Positions 23,804 to 31,681 of a stretch of 34,355 nucleotides of DNA are shown in pieces. Each line of letters starts with the position of its first letter. Position 1 is the first letter of the stretch. A model generated the notes under the pieces. The model saw nothing but the letters and a program-made list of their open reading frames with translations. It made no database searches and had not been told where the DNA came from. Position numbers and translations under genes: made by a program. Origin of the DNA: Hyphomicrobiales bacterium (GTDB lineage Bacteria; Pseudomonadota; Alphaproteobacteria; Rhizobiales; Xanthobacteraceae); assembly GCA_017305555.1 (NCBI GenBank), contig JAFKKM010000055.1:1-34355 (forward strand). Reading direction: 5' to 3'.

Positions 23804-24262
23804 ATGCGTGCGGTTTACGCACTGATGATGCTGGTCGGGATGCCATTGGCGGCTTCGGCCAATGATGGGTTTTCCGTCGTGATTCCGGGGCGCGCGGGCG
23901 TCCCGATCGTCATCAATGGCATCGATGCGTCTTATGCGGTCGTCGAGAGCGACTGGGGCCTGGCGAAGAACGTCCATATGCAGCCGACCATCTACGGCGG
24001 TCGCAGGATCGCGCCGGAACCCGAAGTCGGTCACTATTATCCGAGTGCCGGCAAGATGCCGGGATATGGCCGCCTGGAGCGCGAGCCGCCCGCCAATCGC
24101 AAGCTGCCACCGCAGGCCGAGAGCTACAGCCGGTCATGGTCGTCGCGGTCGGCGCCGCCGCAGGCCGCTGCCGCAGTTCCGTTCTACCCTCCGACGGTCA
24201 TCGAGGCGCCACCGGATCATCGGCGGCCGTGGCATCGGCGCGGGCTGCTGCCTCGTCCATGA
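23804..24262 (+). CDS. Exported hypothetical protein
   Basis: A 152-residue protein with a short signal peptide (MRAVYALMMLVGMPLAASA, cleavage before NDGF). The mature protein has a conserved-looking N-terminal block (NDGFSVVIPGRAGVPIVING, then DASYAVVESDWGL) and GHYYPSAGKMPGYGRLEREPP, then a Ser/Ala/Pro-rich tail. I recall the same blocks in other Bradyrhizobiaceae, where they are annotated hypothetical. ATG at 23804 with AAGGA eight bases upstream. The gene is followed after 56 bp by the Tyr-rich exported protein, so the two are probably an operon. Confidence 0.72.
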   Translation: MRAVYALMMLVGMPLAASANDGFSVVIPGRAGVPIVINGIDASYAVVESDWGLAKNVHMQPTIYGGRRIAPEPEVGHYYPSAGKMPGYGRLEREPPANRKLPPQAESYSRSWSSRSAPPQAAAAVPFYPPTVIEAPPDHRRPWHRRGLLPRP

Positions 24263-24318
24263 ACGATCGAACAACCAAAGATCAACAAGCACTCAAAAAA
24301 GACCAACAGGAGAGAGTT

Positions 24319-25005
24319 ATGCGTCAGACGTTTTCAGGATTGGTGGCCGCGTTCGCCGTGGTCACACTCGGTGCCGCGCCGGCAATGGCGTGCGGCGGCG
24401 GGGGCGGATTGTTTTCCAGCCCGTGCTCGCCGTGTCAGACTTATGTGAGCCCGTGCGGCCAGAGCTATGCCGGCGGTTACGGTTATGCGGGCTACGGCCA
24501 TTATCAGCGGTTGGCCGTTCCGTCGCCGCAGTATTACTGGGTCAATCAGGGGCCGGTTTATGATGGTCCCGGCCAGTTTGCGCCGCGCCCGTATTATCGT
24601 GAGCGCACCGTTGTCGGTTGGCATGGTCATTACGGCTACACCGGTGGCCCCTATGCCAATCCGATCAACCACTATCGCTATGGTGGCGTTGCCTGGCGCG
24701 GCCCGGCGATCACCAGCTATCGCTGGCATCATCGCGCCCGCCCGGCGCATCTGCGTTACGGCTACCGCGCGCACTCCAGCTATCGCTATGCGGCACGGCC
24801 GAGCGTTCGTTATGGCTACAGCCACAGCCGTGGCGTGCGGTCGAGCGTTCGCTACGGTTACGCGCCGCGCGATGGTTACGCGATCCATCGCAGCGCGCAG
24901 CGTGCGATGGGCCCGCATGTCAATCATGCGCCGCGCTTCCGGGACAGCGGCAGCTATTCGTATCGCAGCGGTTTCCAGCACGGGCCGCGTGCGCACCGGC
25001 ACTGA
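24319..25005 (+). CDS. Exported Tyr/Gly/Arg-rich repetitive protein
   Basis: A 228-residue protein: signal peptide MRQTFSGLVAAFAVVTLGAA, cleavage near AMA-C. The mature part has Cys-rich CGGGGGLFSSPCSPCQTY, then a Tyr- and Gly-rich region, and ends in repeats with RYGY (three copies) and RAHSSYRY, SVRYGY, SSVRYGY. Underlying DNA repeats (for example GAGCGTTCG twice at about 24800-24845) are visible. It is highly basic and may bind the cell envelope. Start ATG at 24319 with AGGAG six bases upstream, after an A-rich leader. Function unknown. A weak hairpin near 25028-25051 separates it from convergent rlmB. Confidence 0.72.
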   Translation: MRQTFSGLVAAFAVVTLGAAPAMACGGGGGLFSSPCSPCQTYVSPCGQSYAGGYGYAGYGHYQRLAVPSPQYYWVNQGPVYDGPGQFAPRPYYRERTVVGWHGHYGYTGGPYANPINHYRYGGVAWRGPAITSYRWHHRARPAHLRYGYRAHSSYRYAARPSVRYGYSHSRGVRSSVRYGYAPRDGYAIHRSAQRAMGPHVNHAPRFRDSGSYSYRSGFQHGPRAHRH

Positions 25006-25072
25006 TCCCGCGCGGATCACAAGATCTGCCCGCTCGCGGTTTGCCGCGGGCGCGTTATTTTGGTGGAAGCGG

Positions 25073-25894
25073 TCAGCCCATCAGGCCGAGGCGGCTGGCG
25101 CAGATGTAAAGCGAGAGCGCAGCGGCGTTCGAGACGTTCAGGCTCTTGATGTCGCCGGGCATGTCAAGCCGGGTCATCACGTTGCAGGTTTCGCGTGTGA
25201 GCTGTCGCAGGCCCTTGCCTTCGGCACCGAGCACCAGTGCCAACGGCTGCCGCAACGGCACGGCAGCAAGGTTCTCGCTGCCGGCACTGTCGAGACCGAC
25301 CGTGAGAAAGCCGCGCTGGTTGAGCGCGGTGAGGGCGCGGGCGAGATTCTGCACCAGCACCAGCGGCACCAGTTCGAGGGCTCCGGATGCGGACTTGGCG
25401 AGGACGCCGGTAGCCTCCGGACTGTGGCGTGCGGTGGTGACGATCGCCTTCACCGCGAACGCCGCGGCCGAGCGCATGATGGCGCCGACATTGTGCGGGT
25501 CGGTGATCTGGTCCAGCACCAGCACGATGCCGTCCTGCGGCAAGGTCTCGATGCTCGGCGTCGGCAGGGCGTCGGCCTCCGCCAAGAGCCCTTGATGGAC
25601 GGCGTCAGGGCCCAGCCGATGGTCGATCTGCTGCGGGCGGACGATCTCGGGGGTAACGCGGGAGTCGATGTTCTCGTCCGCCAGTCGGCGCGCGGCGTTC
25701 TCGGTCAGCAGCAGTTTGCGGATGCGGCGTTGTGGATTGGCCAGCGCCGCCGTCACGGTGTGCCAGCCGTAGAGAATCACGGCATCGTCGCTGTGGGGAT
25801 TGCGCTCCCGCCAGTTTCCGCCGCGCGGCGGCCCGGAACGGGCGGATTTGCCGGACGAGCGCTGGAATCGCGGCTTTCGATCATGATCGGTCAT
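25073..25894 (-). CDS. rlmB: 23S rRNA (guanosine(2251)-2'-O)-methyltransferase
   Basis: The 273-residue SpoU-family protein is a TrmH/RlmB-type 2'-O-ribose methyltransferase. A basic, Ser/Arg-rich N-terminal tail (residues 1-40) is followed by the substrate-binding region starting ILYGWHTVTAALANP. The knotted SAM domain has LVLDQITDPHNVGAIMRSAAAF (motif 1), LVLGAEGKGLRQLTR (motif 2) and IKSLNVSNAAALSLY (motif 3). It methylates G2251 in the ribosomal P-site loop. ATG at 25894 was chosen for the GAGAG upstream. It is convergent with the Tyr-rich exported gene, and its 5' end faces tRNA-Tyr. Confidence 0.9.
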   Translation of the reverse strand: MTDHDRKPRFQRSSGKSARSGPPRGGNWRERNPHSDDAVILYGWHTVTAALANPQRRIRKLLLTENAARRLADENIDSRVTPEIVRPQQIDHRLGPDAVHQGLLAEADALPTPSIETLPQDGIVLVLDQITDPHNVGAIMRSAAAFAVKAIVTTARHSPEATGVLAKSASGALELVPLVLVQNLARALTALNQRGFLTVGLDSAGSENLAAVPLRQPLALVLGAEGKGLRQLTRETCNVMTRLDMPGDIKSLNVSNAAALSLYICASRLGLMG

Positions 25895-26103
25895 GCGGCG
25901 TTCTCTCACGGAGCCTGCGCATTGGCAATTTGGGCCTCAGGGGTGACCGTCAATATATTCCCGCCGCCCTTGGTTGACTTTGCCATGGCGTTTCCGTCAT
26001 AAACCCGCCCAGCCGAACGCCCTTCGACAGGGTGCTCGTTTTTATCGCCACCGACCGGCCGCCAGCCACCATTTGGGTGGAGGCACCGCGTGTTGGCGAG
26101 GAA

Positions 26104-26189
26104 CGGGGGAGTGTCCCGAGTGGCAAAGGGAGCTGACTGTAAATCAGCCGCCGTATGGCTTCGAAGGTTCGAGTCCTTCTTCCCCCACC
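26104..26189 (+). tRNA. tRNA-Tyr (anticodon GTA)
   Basis: A class II tRNA with a long variable arm: acceptor GGGGGAG, anticodon stem GCTGA/TCAGC with GTA at 26138-26140, T loop TTCGAGT, discriminator A at 26186 and encoded CCA at 26187-26189. Confidence 0.96.
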
Positions 26190-26614
26190 ATCCTCAAATT
26201 TTCATGAGACTTTGTCCTATCCCGTAGCCGCTCCTGACCGGATGGTGTGAGTTTGTGCGGGCGGGCCGCTGGCGTCGTGCGTCTCAAAAAAAATGGGCTG
26301 CCGGTTGCTGCGGCCCACGTCCGTCATCAGATCCTCGGTTCTTGATGACCTCCTTCGCTGACGAGGACGGGCTTTTGATGAGGCTCGGCCGCGAGTCGGA
26401 CTGTGATCAGGTTCACGGCGATGCGGCGAGCGAGGTGCGCGGGGTGGCCCGGTCGTTCGCGCCACTCTGGCGGCCATGTTTCCGCACCGTTCAGCCACAA
26501 ACCTGTTGCCGAAAGTCATCAGCACCTCGCTGAATCGTGATTGTTCCGGTTTTCCTTTTGACTGTGCGGGGTTGCATGGCGTTACGTGAATTCGCTGGGC
26601 CAAGGACGACGACG
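26190..26614. other. Gap after tRNA-Tyr
   Basis: About 425 bp with only one small candidate gene (26217-26327, minus). I see no terminator. The rest, about 26330-26600, has no convincing frame on either strand. Confidence 0.4.
26217..26327 (-). CDS. Tiny candidate protein (36 residues)
   Basis: The frame begins MTDVGRSNRQPIFFETHDAS with ATG at 26327 and GAGGA four bases upstream. The sequence looks like a real short protein (QPIFFETHD, then QTHTIRSG). No membrane segment or motif is seen. The gene is convergent with tRNA-Tyr. Evidence is only the Shine-Dalgarno and codon texture, so it could still be chance. Confidence 0.4.
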   Translation of the reverse strand: MTDVGRSNRQPIFFETHDASGPPAQTHTIRSGAATG

Positions 26615-26716
26615 ATGTTCGAGACTGTGACTGCGATTTTCGGTTTTCTGAGTGCCGGTATTTTTCTCGCCCATGCCATCGACGGCTATCGGTCGGGACA
26701 CAACGGCCGCGCTTGA
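26615..26716 (+). CDS. Small single-pass membrane protein (33 residues)
   Basis: The 33-residue frame reads MFETVTAIFGFLSAGIFLAH and then AIDGYRSGHNGRA. Residues 6-21 form one hydrophobic helix, and a short charged tail follows. The ATG at 26615 has AAGGA eight bases upstream. I recall near-identical short proteins in related genomes, so it is probably real, though far below usual gene-calling length. It may act as a small membrane regulator or subunit; function unknown. Confidence 0.55.
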   Translation: MFETVTAIFGFLSAGIFLAHAIDGYRSGHNGRA

Positions 26717-26883
26717 GCGCCTGCTTTTCCAATCGTTTTGATGTGCCGCCAGAGGCAACCTGTATTTCTCTCAAGCAACGGGGAAATGGGTGCGCCCAGA
26801 CGTCGCAACCAGCGAATTTGCTGGAAGTATTTAACGCCCCGTCAACGTCTTTGCGGAAGCCTGTCGCGACAGGAGGTTGCGCC

Positions 26884-27114
26884 GTGGCAAAAACCCGCGA
26901 TTCCAATGCCGGCATCGGACAGCGATCCGCGCGCTCTTATCTGCGGCCGGCCGAGACCGGGCAGACCCGCCTGGCCAGTTGGCCGCCGCCCTACCGTGCT
27001 AGGGAAAGCAAACCCGTCATTATGAAGCATCAGCCTGGCGAAGTGCCGAAGCGGGCCAAGCTGCGCGGCTGGCGGCTGACGCGGGCAATGTTCTCCGAAT
27101 TTGCTGACGATTGA
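26884..27114 (+). CDS. Small basic hypothetical protein (76 residues)
   Basis: The frame from GTG at 26884 has a strong AGGAGG seven bases upstream, the best Shine-Dalgarno in this region. The protein (MAKTRDSNAGIGQRSARSYL) is basic and Arg/Pro-rich, without signal or membrane segment. It ends REFADD-like acidic (MFSEFADD). The codon use is plausible for this genome. The frame is open further upstream, but the Shine-Dalgarno decides the start. Function unknown; 100 bp before tRNA-Gly. Confidence 0.5.
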   Translation: MAKTRDSNAGIGQRSARSYLRPAETGQTRLASWPPPYRARESKPVIMKHQPGEVPKRAKLRGWRLTRAMFSEFADD

Positions 27115-27214
27115 GCCGATAGGCTTGCACAGGTCACCCGGCACTGTGGGGAAACCGGCGTTCCCGGTTGAGCCTTTGCGGTGAGCGTGATACTGCATCG
27201 CGCCAGCGCGGGTC

Positions 27215-27288
27215 GCGGGTGTAGCTTAATGGTAAAGCAGCAGCCTTCCAAGCTGAGTACGGCGGTTCGATTCCGCTCACCCGCTCCA
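27215..27288 (+). tRNA. tRNA-Gly (anticodon TCC)
   Basis: Acceptor GCGGGTG with CACCCGC, anticodon loop CTTCCAA with TCC at 27247-27249, T loop TTCGATT, discriminator T and encoded CCA (27286-27288). The D arm is short, as in other tRNA-Gly genes. Confidence 0.95.
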
Positions 27289-27333
27289 GCCGCTTTTAGC
27301 CACTTCCAGCTTCAAAATGCCGCTTGCCGTTGC

Positions 27334-27993
27334 TCAGGCTCGTTGCGCCTTGGCGGCTGCCGCTCCTGCGCGTTTCGTCGTCAGCGCCAAGCTGGCAGCC
27401 GTCACGACGCGGGCGATAATTCCGTCGACATCGTCGAGGTCGCATAGGCCGTTGGAGAGCTTGGTCAGTCGTTCGCTGTCGCGGATGGTCTGGTGCGCCA
27501 GCGCCAGCGCGAAGTGCAGGCCCCAGTAGATATCCACCTCGGGAACGTCGGGCAGGGATCGCTGCATCGCCGCTGCAAACCGCCGCAGGTGGCTGATCTC
27601 GCGGTTGCGGATCTTGCGGATCGGCGGCACCGCCTCGATCGAGGCGCGGATCATGAAGCGCGCGGCGGTGGCGCGCTGCCGGTCCGGGCCGAGGCAGCCG
27701 CGCAGGGTGGGGCCGACCAGCGCGCGGATCACCGCCTCGATCGGCGCGCGGCCGCCGCCGGCTTCCTCGACGGCCTTCAATTCGTTCAGGCGCTCGCGAT
27801 TGGTGGCGATACTCCGCGTCACGAACAATTCGGCGATCAATTCGTCCTTGGAGCCGAAGTGATAGTTGACCGCGGCGAGGTTGACGCCAGCCGCGGCAAC
27901 GATGTCGCGTAGCGTCACTTCGGAGAAGCCCCGTTCAGCATAGAGTTGTTCGGCAGCATTGAGGATCGCCGCTCGGGTTCGATCTGTCGCCAT
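27334..27993 (-). CDS. TetR/AcrR-family transcriptional regulator
   Basis: The 219-residue protein has the TetR helix-turn-helix at about 8-50 (RAAILNAAEQLYAERGF, VTLRDIVAAAGVNLAAVNYHFGSKDELI) and a helical ligand-binding domain. It fits the subgroup that controls acyl-CoA dehydrogenase loci. Transcribed divergently from the acyl-CoA dehydrogenase gene, so it probably represses that operon and itself in response to an acyl-CoA or fatty-acid ligand. ATG at 27993 was chosen by the N-terminal MATDRTRAAIL; an upstream start at 28053 is in frame. A 14-bp duplication lies in its leader (28007-28034). No clear terminator after it. Confidence 0.9.
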   Translation of the reverse strand: MATDRTRAAILNAAEQLYAERGFSEVTLRDIVAAAGVNLAAVNYHFGSKDELIAELFVTRSIATNRERLNELKAVEEAGGGRAPIEAVIRALVGPTLRGCLGPDRQRATAARFMIRASIEAVPPIRKIRNREISHLRRFAAAMQRSLPDVPEVDIYWGLHFALALAHQTIRDSERLTKLSNGLCDLDDVDGIIARVVTAASLALTTKRAGAAAAKAQRA

Positions 27994-28006
27994 CGGTGAC
28001 GTGCTT

Positions 28007-28034
28007 CGCTTTGTCGGATGCGCTTTGTCAGATG
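28007..28034. repeat. 14-bp tandem duplication in the TetR leader
   Basis: CGCTTTGTCGGATG (28007-28020) is followed directly by CGCTTTGTCAGATG (28021-28034), one mismatch. It lies 14 bp upstream of the TetR start, in the promoter region shared with the acyl-CoA dehydrogenase gene. It could be an autoregulatory site or slippage. Confidence 0.6.
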
Positions 28035-28262
28035 CGCCATGCGGGACGAGCATGCCCCGGTACGATCTGACGATTGCAATTCAAACAGTTGTATGAAACT
28101 ATTGTTTCATAGTCGCGAATTGTCAATGCGTATCCGCATCGGGCCTTTCGCGGTCGCTGCCACCGCGCGATCCCCCGATGCATTCGCGACAATGTCGTGT
28201 GCACGGAGGGCGGGGCGGGAGCGTGACCCCTCATTTATCAAGACAACCGCGAGGATCCTCCG

Positions 28263-29501
28263 ATGGACTTCAATATGTCTGATCGCCAGCGCGAATGGCT
28301 CGACCGTGTGCGCTCGTTCATGACCAAGCATGTGCGCCCGGCTGAGCCGATTTATCGGAAGCAGGACGAGACCGGCGACCGCTGGAAGGTCATTCCCGTT
28401 CTTGAGGAGCTGAAGGAGAAGGCGCGCGCGGAAGGGCTGTGGAATATGTTCATGCCGCCGTCCGAGCATGAGGACGACGAATTCCGCGGCGCCGGACTGA
28501 CCAATCTCGAATACGCTTCGCTGGCCGAAGAGATGGGCCGCGTGAGCTGGTCGTCGGAAGTGTTCAACTGCTCCGCGCCGGACACCGGCAACATGGAAGT
28601 GCTGATGCGCTACGGCTCCAAGGAGCACAAGCGTCAGTGGCTGCGTCCGCTGATGGACGGCAAGATCCGTTCGGTGTTCCTGATGACGGAGCCGGCGGTC
28701 GCCTCAAGCGATGCGACCAACATCGAAACCAGCATCAAGCGCGATGGCGATCACTACGTCATCAACGGCCGCAAGTGGTGGTCGTCGGGCGCCGGCGATC
28801 CGCGCTGCAAGATCGGAATCCTGATGGGCAAGACCGATTTCAATGCCGCGCGCCATCAGCAGCAGTCGCAAATACTGGTGCCGATGGACACCAAGGGCAT
28901 CACCATCGAGAAGATGCTGCCGGTGTTCGGCTATGACGATGCGCCGCATGGTCATGCGCAAGTGCTGTTCGAGAACGTGCGCGTTCCGGCGAGCAACCTG
29001 CTGCTCGGCGAAGGCCGTGGCTTCGAGATCGCGCAGGGCCGTCTCGGTCCGGGCCGCATCCATCATTGTATGCGCACCATCGGCAAGGCCGAGGAAGCGC
29101 TGGAGAAGATGGTCAAGCGATTGTCGTCGCGCACCGCCTTCGGCAAGAAGATCATCGAGCAATCGGTGTGGGAGCAGCGCATCGCGGAAGCGCGCATCGA
29201 CATCGAGATGAACCGTCTGCTCTGCCTTAAGGCTGCCGACATGATGGACAAGGTCGGCAACAAGACCGCGCAGCTCGAGATTGCGATGATCAAGGTCGCC
29301 GCGCCGAATATGGCGTTGAAGATCATCGACAACGCGATCCAGGCGTTCGGCGGCGCCGGCGTATCCGACGATGCGGGTCTCGCCAACTCCTACGCCCATG
29401 TCCGCACCTTGCGGTTGGCGGACGGTCCGGACGAGGTGCACAATCGCGCCATTGCCAGACTTGAACTTCGGAAGTATGCCAATCAGGCGGCTTCGAAGTA
29501 G
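28263..29501 (+). CDS. Acyl-CoA dehydrogenase, ACAD10/11 type
   Basis: The 412-residue flavoprotein has the acyl-CoA dehydrogenase layout: N-terminal helices ([18 protein letters not shown]), [14 protein letters not shown] (the FAD/substrate segment), the middle beta-domain ([11 protein letters not shown]), and a helical C-terminus with the conserved RTAFGKKI and [13 protein letters not shown], ending ADGPDEVHN (387-395) with the base region. Catalytic details match the ACAD10/ACAD11 group rather than short/medium-chain enzymes. It would oxidise a CoA thioester to the enoyl form with FAD. The next gene is the APH-like kinase. ATG at 28263 with GAGG eight bases upstream, inside a GAGGATCCTC palindrome. 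Confidence 0.95.
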   Translation: MDFNMSDRQREWLDRVRSFMTKHVRPAEPIYRKQDETGDRWKVIPVLEELKEKARAEGLWNMFMPPSEHEDDEFRGAGLTNLEYASLAEEMGRVSWSSEVFNCSAPDTGNMEVLMRYGSKEHKRQWLRPLMDGKIRSVFLMTEPAVASSDATNIETSIKRDGDHYVINGRKWWSSGAGDPRCKIGILMGKTDFNAARHQQQSQILVPMDTKGITIEKMLPVFGYDDAPHGHAQVLFENVRVPASNLLLGEGRGFEIAQGRLGPGRIHHCMRTIGKAEEALEKMVKRLSSRTAFGKKIIEQSVWEQRIAEARIDIEMNRLLCLKAADMMDKVGNKTAQLEIAMIKVAAPNMALKIIDNAIQAFGGAGVSDDAGLANSYAHVRTLRLADGPDEVHNRAIARLELRKYANQAASK

Positions 29502-29526
29502 CGGGTCAGCCATCGTGGCGCTCCCG

Positions 29527-29586
29527 CTTGACGAAATCCCGTCGGGCGAAATCAAGTCAGACGAAACCAAGTCGGGCGAAACCAAA
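29527..29586 (+). repeat. 15-bp imperfect tandem repeat before the phosphotransferase start
   Basis: Four 15-bp units start at 29527, 29542, 29557 and 29572 and share the pattern GACGAAAYCAAG or GGCGAAAYCAAG. The period is three codons times five, so it stays in frame with the phosphotransferase frame and would encode SGEIK, SDETK, SGETK. It lies between the GTG at 29515 and the likely TTG start at 29599. Confidence 0.65.
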
Positions 29587-29598
29587 CGGAGCGCCACT

Positions 29599-30657
29599 TT
29601 GGCAGACGGCGTTAGAAAAGACGAAGAGTTCTCCGGCACCAAGCCTGTCGAGGAGCGGCATCGGATCGATGAAATCCGCCTCGACAACTGGATGAAGGAG
29701 CATGTCGAAGGCTACGCGGGACCGCTGACGGTTCTGCAATTCAAGGGCGGTCAATCCAATCCGACCTATCGGCTCGATACGCCCGGCCGTTCCTACGTGA
29801 TGCGGCGCAAGCCGTTCGGCAAACTGTTGCCGTCGGCGCACGCTGTGGACCGCGAGTTCCGCGTCATCGCGGCGCTCAGCAAGCAAGGCTTCCCGGTCGC
29901 GCGCGCTTACGCGCTATGCACCGACGTTTCGGTGATCGGCTCGGCGTTCTACATCATGTCGATGGAAGAGGGCCGGGTGTTCTGGGATCCGGCGCTGCCG
30001 AGCCAGCCGGCGGAAGCGCGCCGCGCGATCTTCACCAGCAAGATCGAAACGCTGGCGCATCTGCATCAATACAATCCCGAGGCCATCGGTCTTGGCGACT
30101 TCGGCAAGCCGGGCAATTATTTTGCGCGGCAGGTCGATCGTTGGACCAAGCAGTATCGCGCCTCGGAGACACAGCACATTCCGGAAGTCGAGCGGCTGAT
30201 CGAATGGCTGCCGAGCACCATGCCGGAGCAGCGTCGCGTCTCCATCGTGCATGGCGACTATCGCCTCGACAACATGATCTTCCATGCCACCGAGCCGCGG
30301 GTGCAGGCGGTGCTGGATTGGGAATTGTCGACGCTCGGCGATCCGATGGCGGATTTCACGTATCTATTGATGCAGTGGACCATGCCAGGGCTCGCCAACA
30401 TCGATCTCAAGGCGCTCAATATTCCGACGATGGATGAGGCAGCCTCGATCTATTGCAAGGTGACGGGCGACGAGGTGCCGGAGCTCAACTGGTACTTCGC
30501 TTACAACCTGTTTCGCCTCGCCGGGATCACGCAAGGCATTGCCGGTCGTATTCGCGATGGCACCGCGGCAAGCGCCAAGGCGATGGAATCCGCCAAGCGG
30601 ACCGTCCCCCTCGCCAAGGCAGCTTGGGACTACGCGCAAAAGGCGGGCGCGAAATAA
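29599..30657 (+). CDS. APH-like phosphotransferase (ACAD10/11 N-domain homologue)
   Basis: The 352-residue protein has the aminoglycoside-phosphotransferase kinase-like fold. GGQSNPTYRL is the nucleotide loop, VMRRKP holds the Lys, HGDYRLDN (His218, Asp220, Asn225) is the Brenner catalytic motif and LDWE (Asp240) holds the metal-binding Asp. In animal ACAD10/11 this domain is fused in front of an acyl-CoA dehydrogenase and phosphorylates 4-hydroxyacyl-CoAs; here the two are adjacent genes, which suggests the same pathway. The TTG at 29599 (MADGVRKDEEFSG) has CGGAG seven bases upstream and fits the remembered family start. A GTG at 29515 would add 28 residues including the in-frame repeat. The stop precedes a strong terminator. 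Confidence 0.9.
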   Translation: MADGVRKDEEFSGTKPVEERHRIDEIRLDNWMKEHVEGYAGPLTVLQFKGGQSNPTYRLDTPGRSYVMRRKPFGKLLPSAHAVDREFRVIAALSKQGFPVARAYALCTDVSVIGSAFYIMSMEEGRVFWDPALPSQPAEARRAIFTSKIETLAHLHQYNPEAIGLGDFGKPGNYFARQVDRWTKQYRASETQHIPEVERLIEWLPSTMPEQRRVSIVHGDYRLDNMIFHATEPRVQAVLDWELSTLGDPMADFTYLLMQWTMPGLANIDLKALNIPTMDEAASIYCKVTGDEVPELNWYFAYNLFRLAGITQGIAGRIRDGTAASAKAMESAKRTVPLAKAAWDYAQKAGAK

Positions 30658-30668
30658 TGCAACATTCT

Positions 30669-30705
30669 GAGGTGCGCTCCGATCCGGATCGCACCTCGTT
30701 TCTAT
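30669..30705 (+). terminator. Rho-independent terminator after the phosphotransferase
   Basis: GAGGTGCG (30669-30676) pairs with CGCACCTC (30690-30697), and an inner TCCG/CGGA extends the stem around an ATC loop. GTTTCTAT follows. It separates the dehydrogenase-kinase pair from the DMT transporter gene. Confidence 0.75.
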
Positions 30706-30766
30706 CCACCTCTGTTTCTGATGTGCCGTTGGCGCGCAGCTCCGCGCGCCGGACCCGAGCCTCATC

Positions 30767-31675
30767 GTGGCCCTTTCCCCCAATCTTCGCGGCAATCTGT
30801 TCATGGTCATCGCCACGGCGTGTTTCGCCATGAACGATGCCATCACCAAATTCGTGTCGTCCGAGATCAATTTCGGCCAAGTGATTTTTGTGCGCGGCGC
30901 GCTCGCGATGGTGCTGATTGCGACGCTTGCTATCCGCAATGGCGCGATGCGGCCGATCCGCACGCTCTTCATTGCGCCGGTGGCGTTGCGCGTTGTCGGT
31001 GAGATTGGCGGCGCCGTCTGTTTTCTTGCGGCGATCACACATCTGCCGCTGGCCAATATCTATTCGATCTTTCAGGCGCTGCCGCTGGCGGTGACGCTCG
31101 GCGCGGTAGTGGTGTTCGGCGAGCAGGTGGGCTGGCGGCGTTGGCTTGCGATCGCGGCCGGGTTCATCGGGGTGCTGATCATCGTTCGCCCCGGCGTCGC
31201 AGGTTTCAACCAGTATTCGTTGCTGGCGCTGTGTGCGGTGATGTTCTGCGCGGTGCGCGATCTCGCGACCAAACGCATTCCGAAGGAAATCCCGTCGCTG
31301 TTCATCACGCTGCTGACGACGGTTTCCGTCGGTACGGCAGGCGCCGTGCTGCTGCATCCGCTCGGCGGCTGGACGCCAATGTCGCCACGCACGATGGCGT
31401 TGCTGGTGGTTGCTGCGATCCTGCTGCCGATTGGTTACAACTGCATCATCCTGTCGCTGCGCATTGGCGACATCTCGGCAGTCGCGCCGTTTCGCTATGC
31501 CGCGCTGATCTGGGCGACCCTGATCGGCTATGCGGTATTCGGCGAAGTGCCCGACGCCGCGATGATCATCGGTGCTGCGATCATCGTCGGTTCGGGCCTC
31601 TACGCGCTCTATCGCGAGCGCATCCGCGACACTGGACGCCCGGCGGCCAGCGCATCGAGCCAGCCGCCGGACTGA
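30767..31675 (+). CDS. DMT-superfamily (EamA) transporter
   Basis: A 302-residue protein with about ten hydrophobic helices in two EamA halves: NLFMVIATACFAMNDAITKF at the start and LLALCAVMFCAVRDLATKRI in the second half. EamA proteins carry metabolites or amino-acid-like compounds out of (or into) the cell; the substrate is unknown. The GTG at 30767 has a weak GAG upstream, and there is no better start near the first helix. The gene follows the terminator at 30669, so it probably has its own promoter. Convergent with the SDR gene, leaving about 6 bp between stops. Confidence 0.9.
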   Translation: MALSPNLRGNLFMVIATACFAMNDAITKFVSSEINFGQVIFVRGALAMVLIATLAIRNGAMRPIRTLFIAPVALRVVGEIGGAVCFLAAITHLPLANIYSIFQALPLAVTLGAVVVFGEQVGWRRWLAIAAGFIGVLIIVRPGVAGFNQYSLLALCAVMFCAVRDLATKRIPKEIPSLFITLLTTVSVGTAGAVLLHPLGGWTPMSPRTMALLVVAAILLPIGYNCIILSLRIGDISAVAPFRYAALIWATLIGYAVFGEVPDAAMIIGAAIIVGSGLYALYRERIRDTGRPAASASSQPPD

Positions 31676-31681
31676 TTGTGT

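Noticed and set aside
24467-26002. 511-residue plus-strand frame over the Tyr-rich protein and rlmB
   Set aside because: Composition is repetitive Ala/Arg/Ile noise and it crosses a real minus-strand gene.
28704-29687. Minus-strand frame opposite the acyl-CoA dehydrogenase
   Set aside because: Shadow of a well-supported gene.
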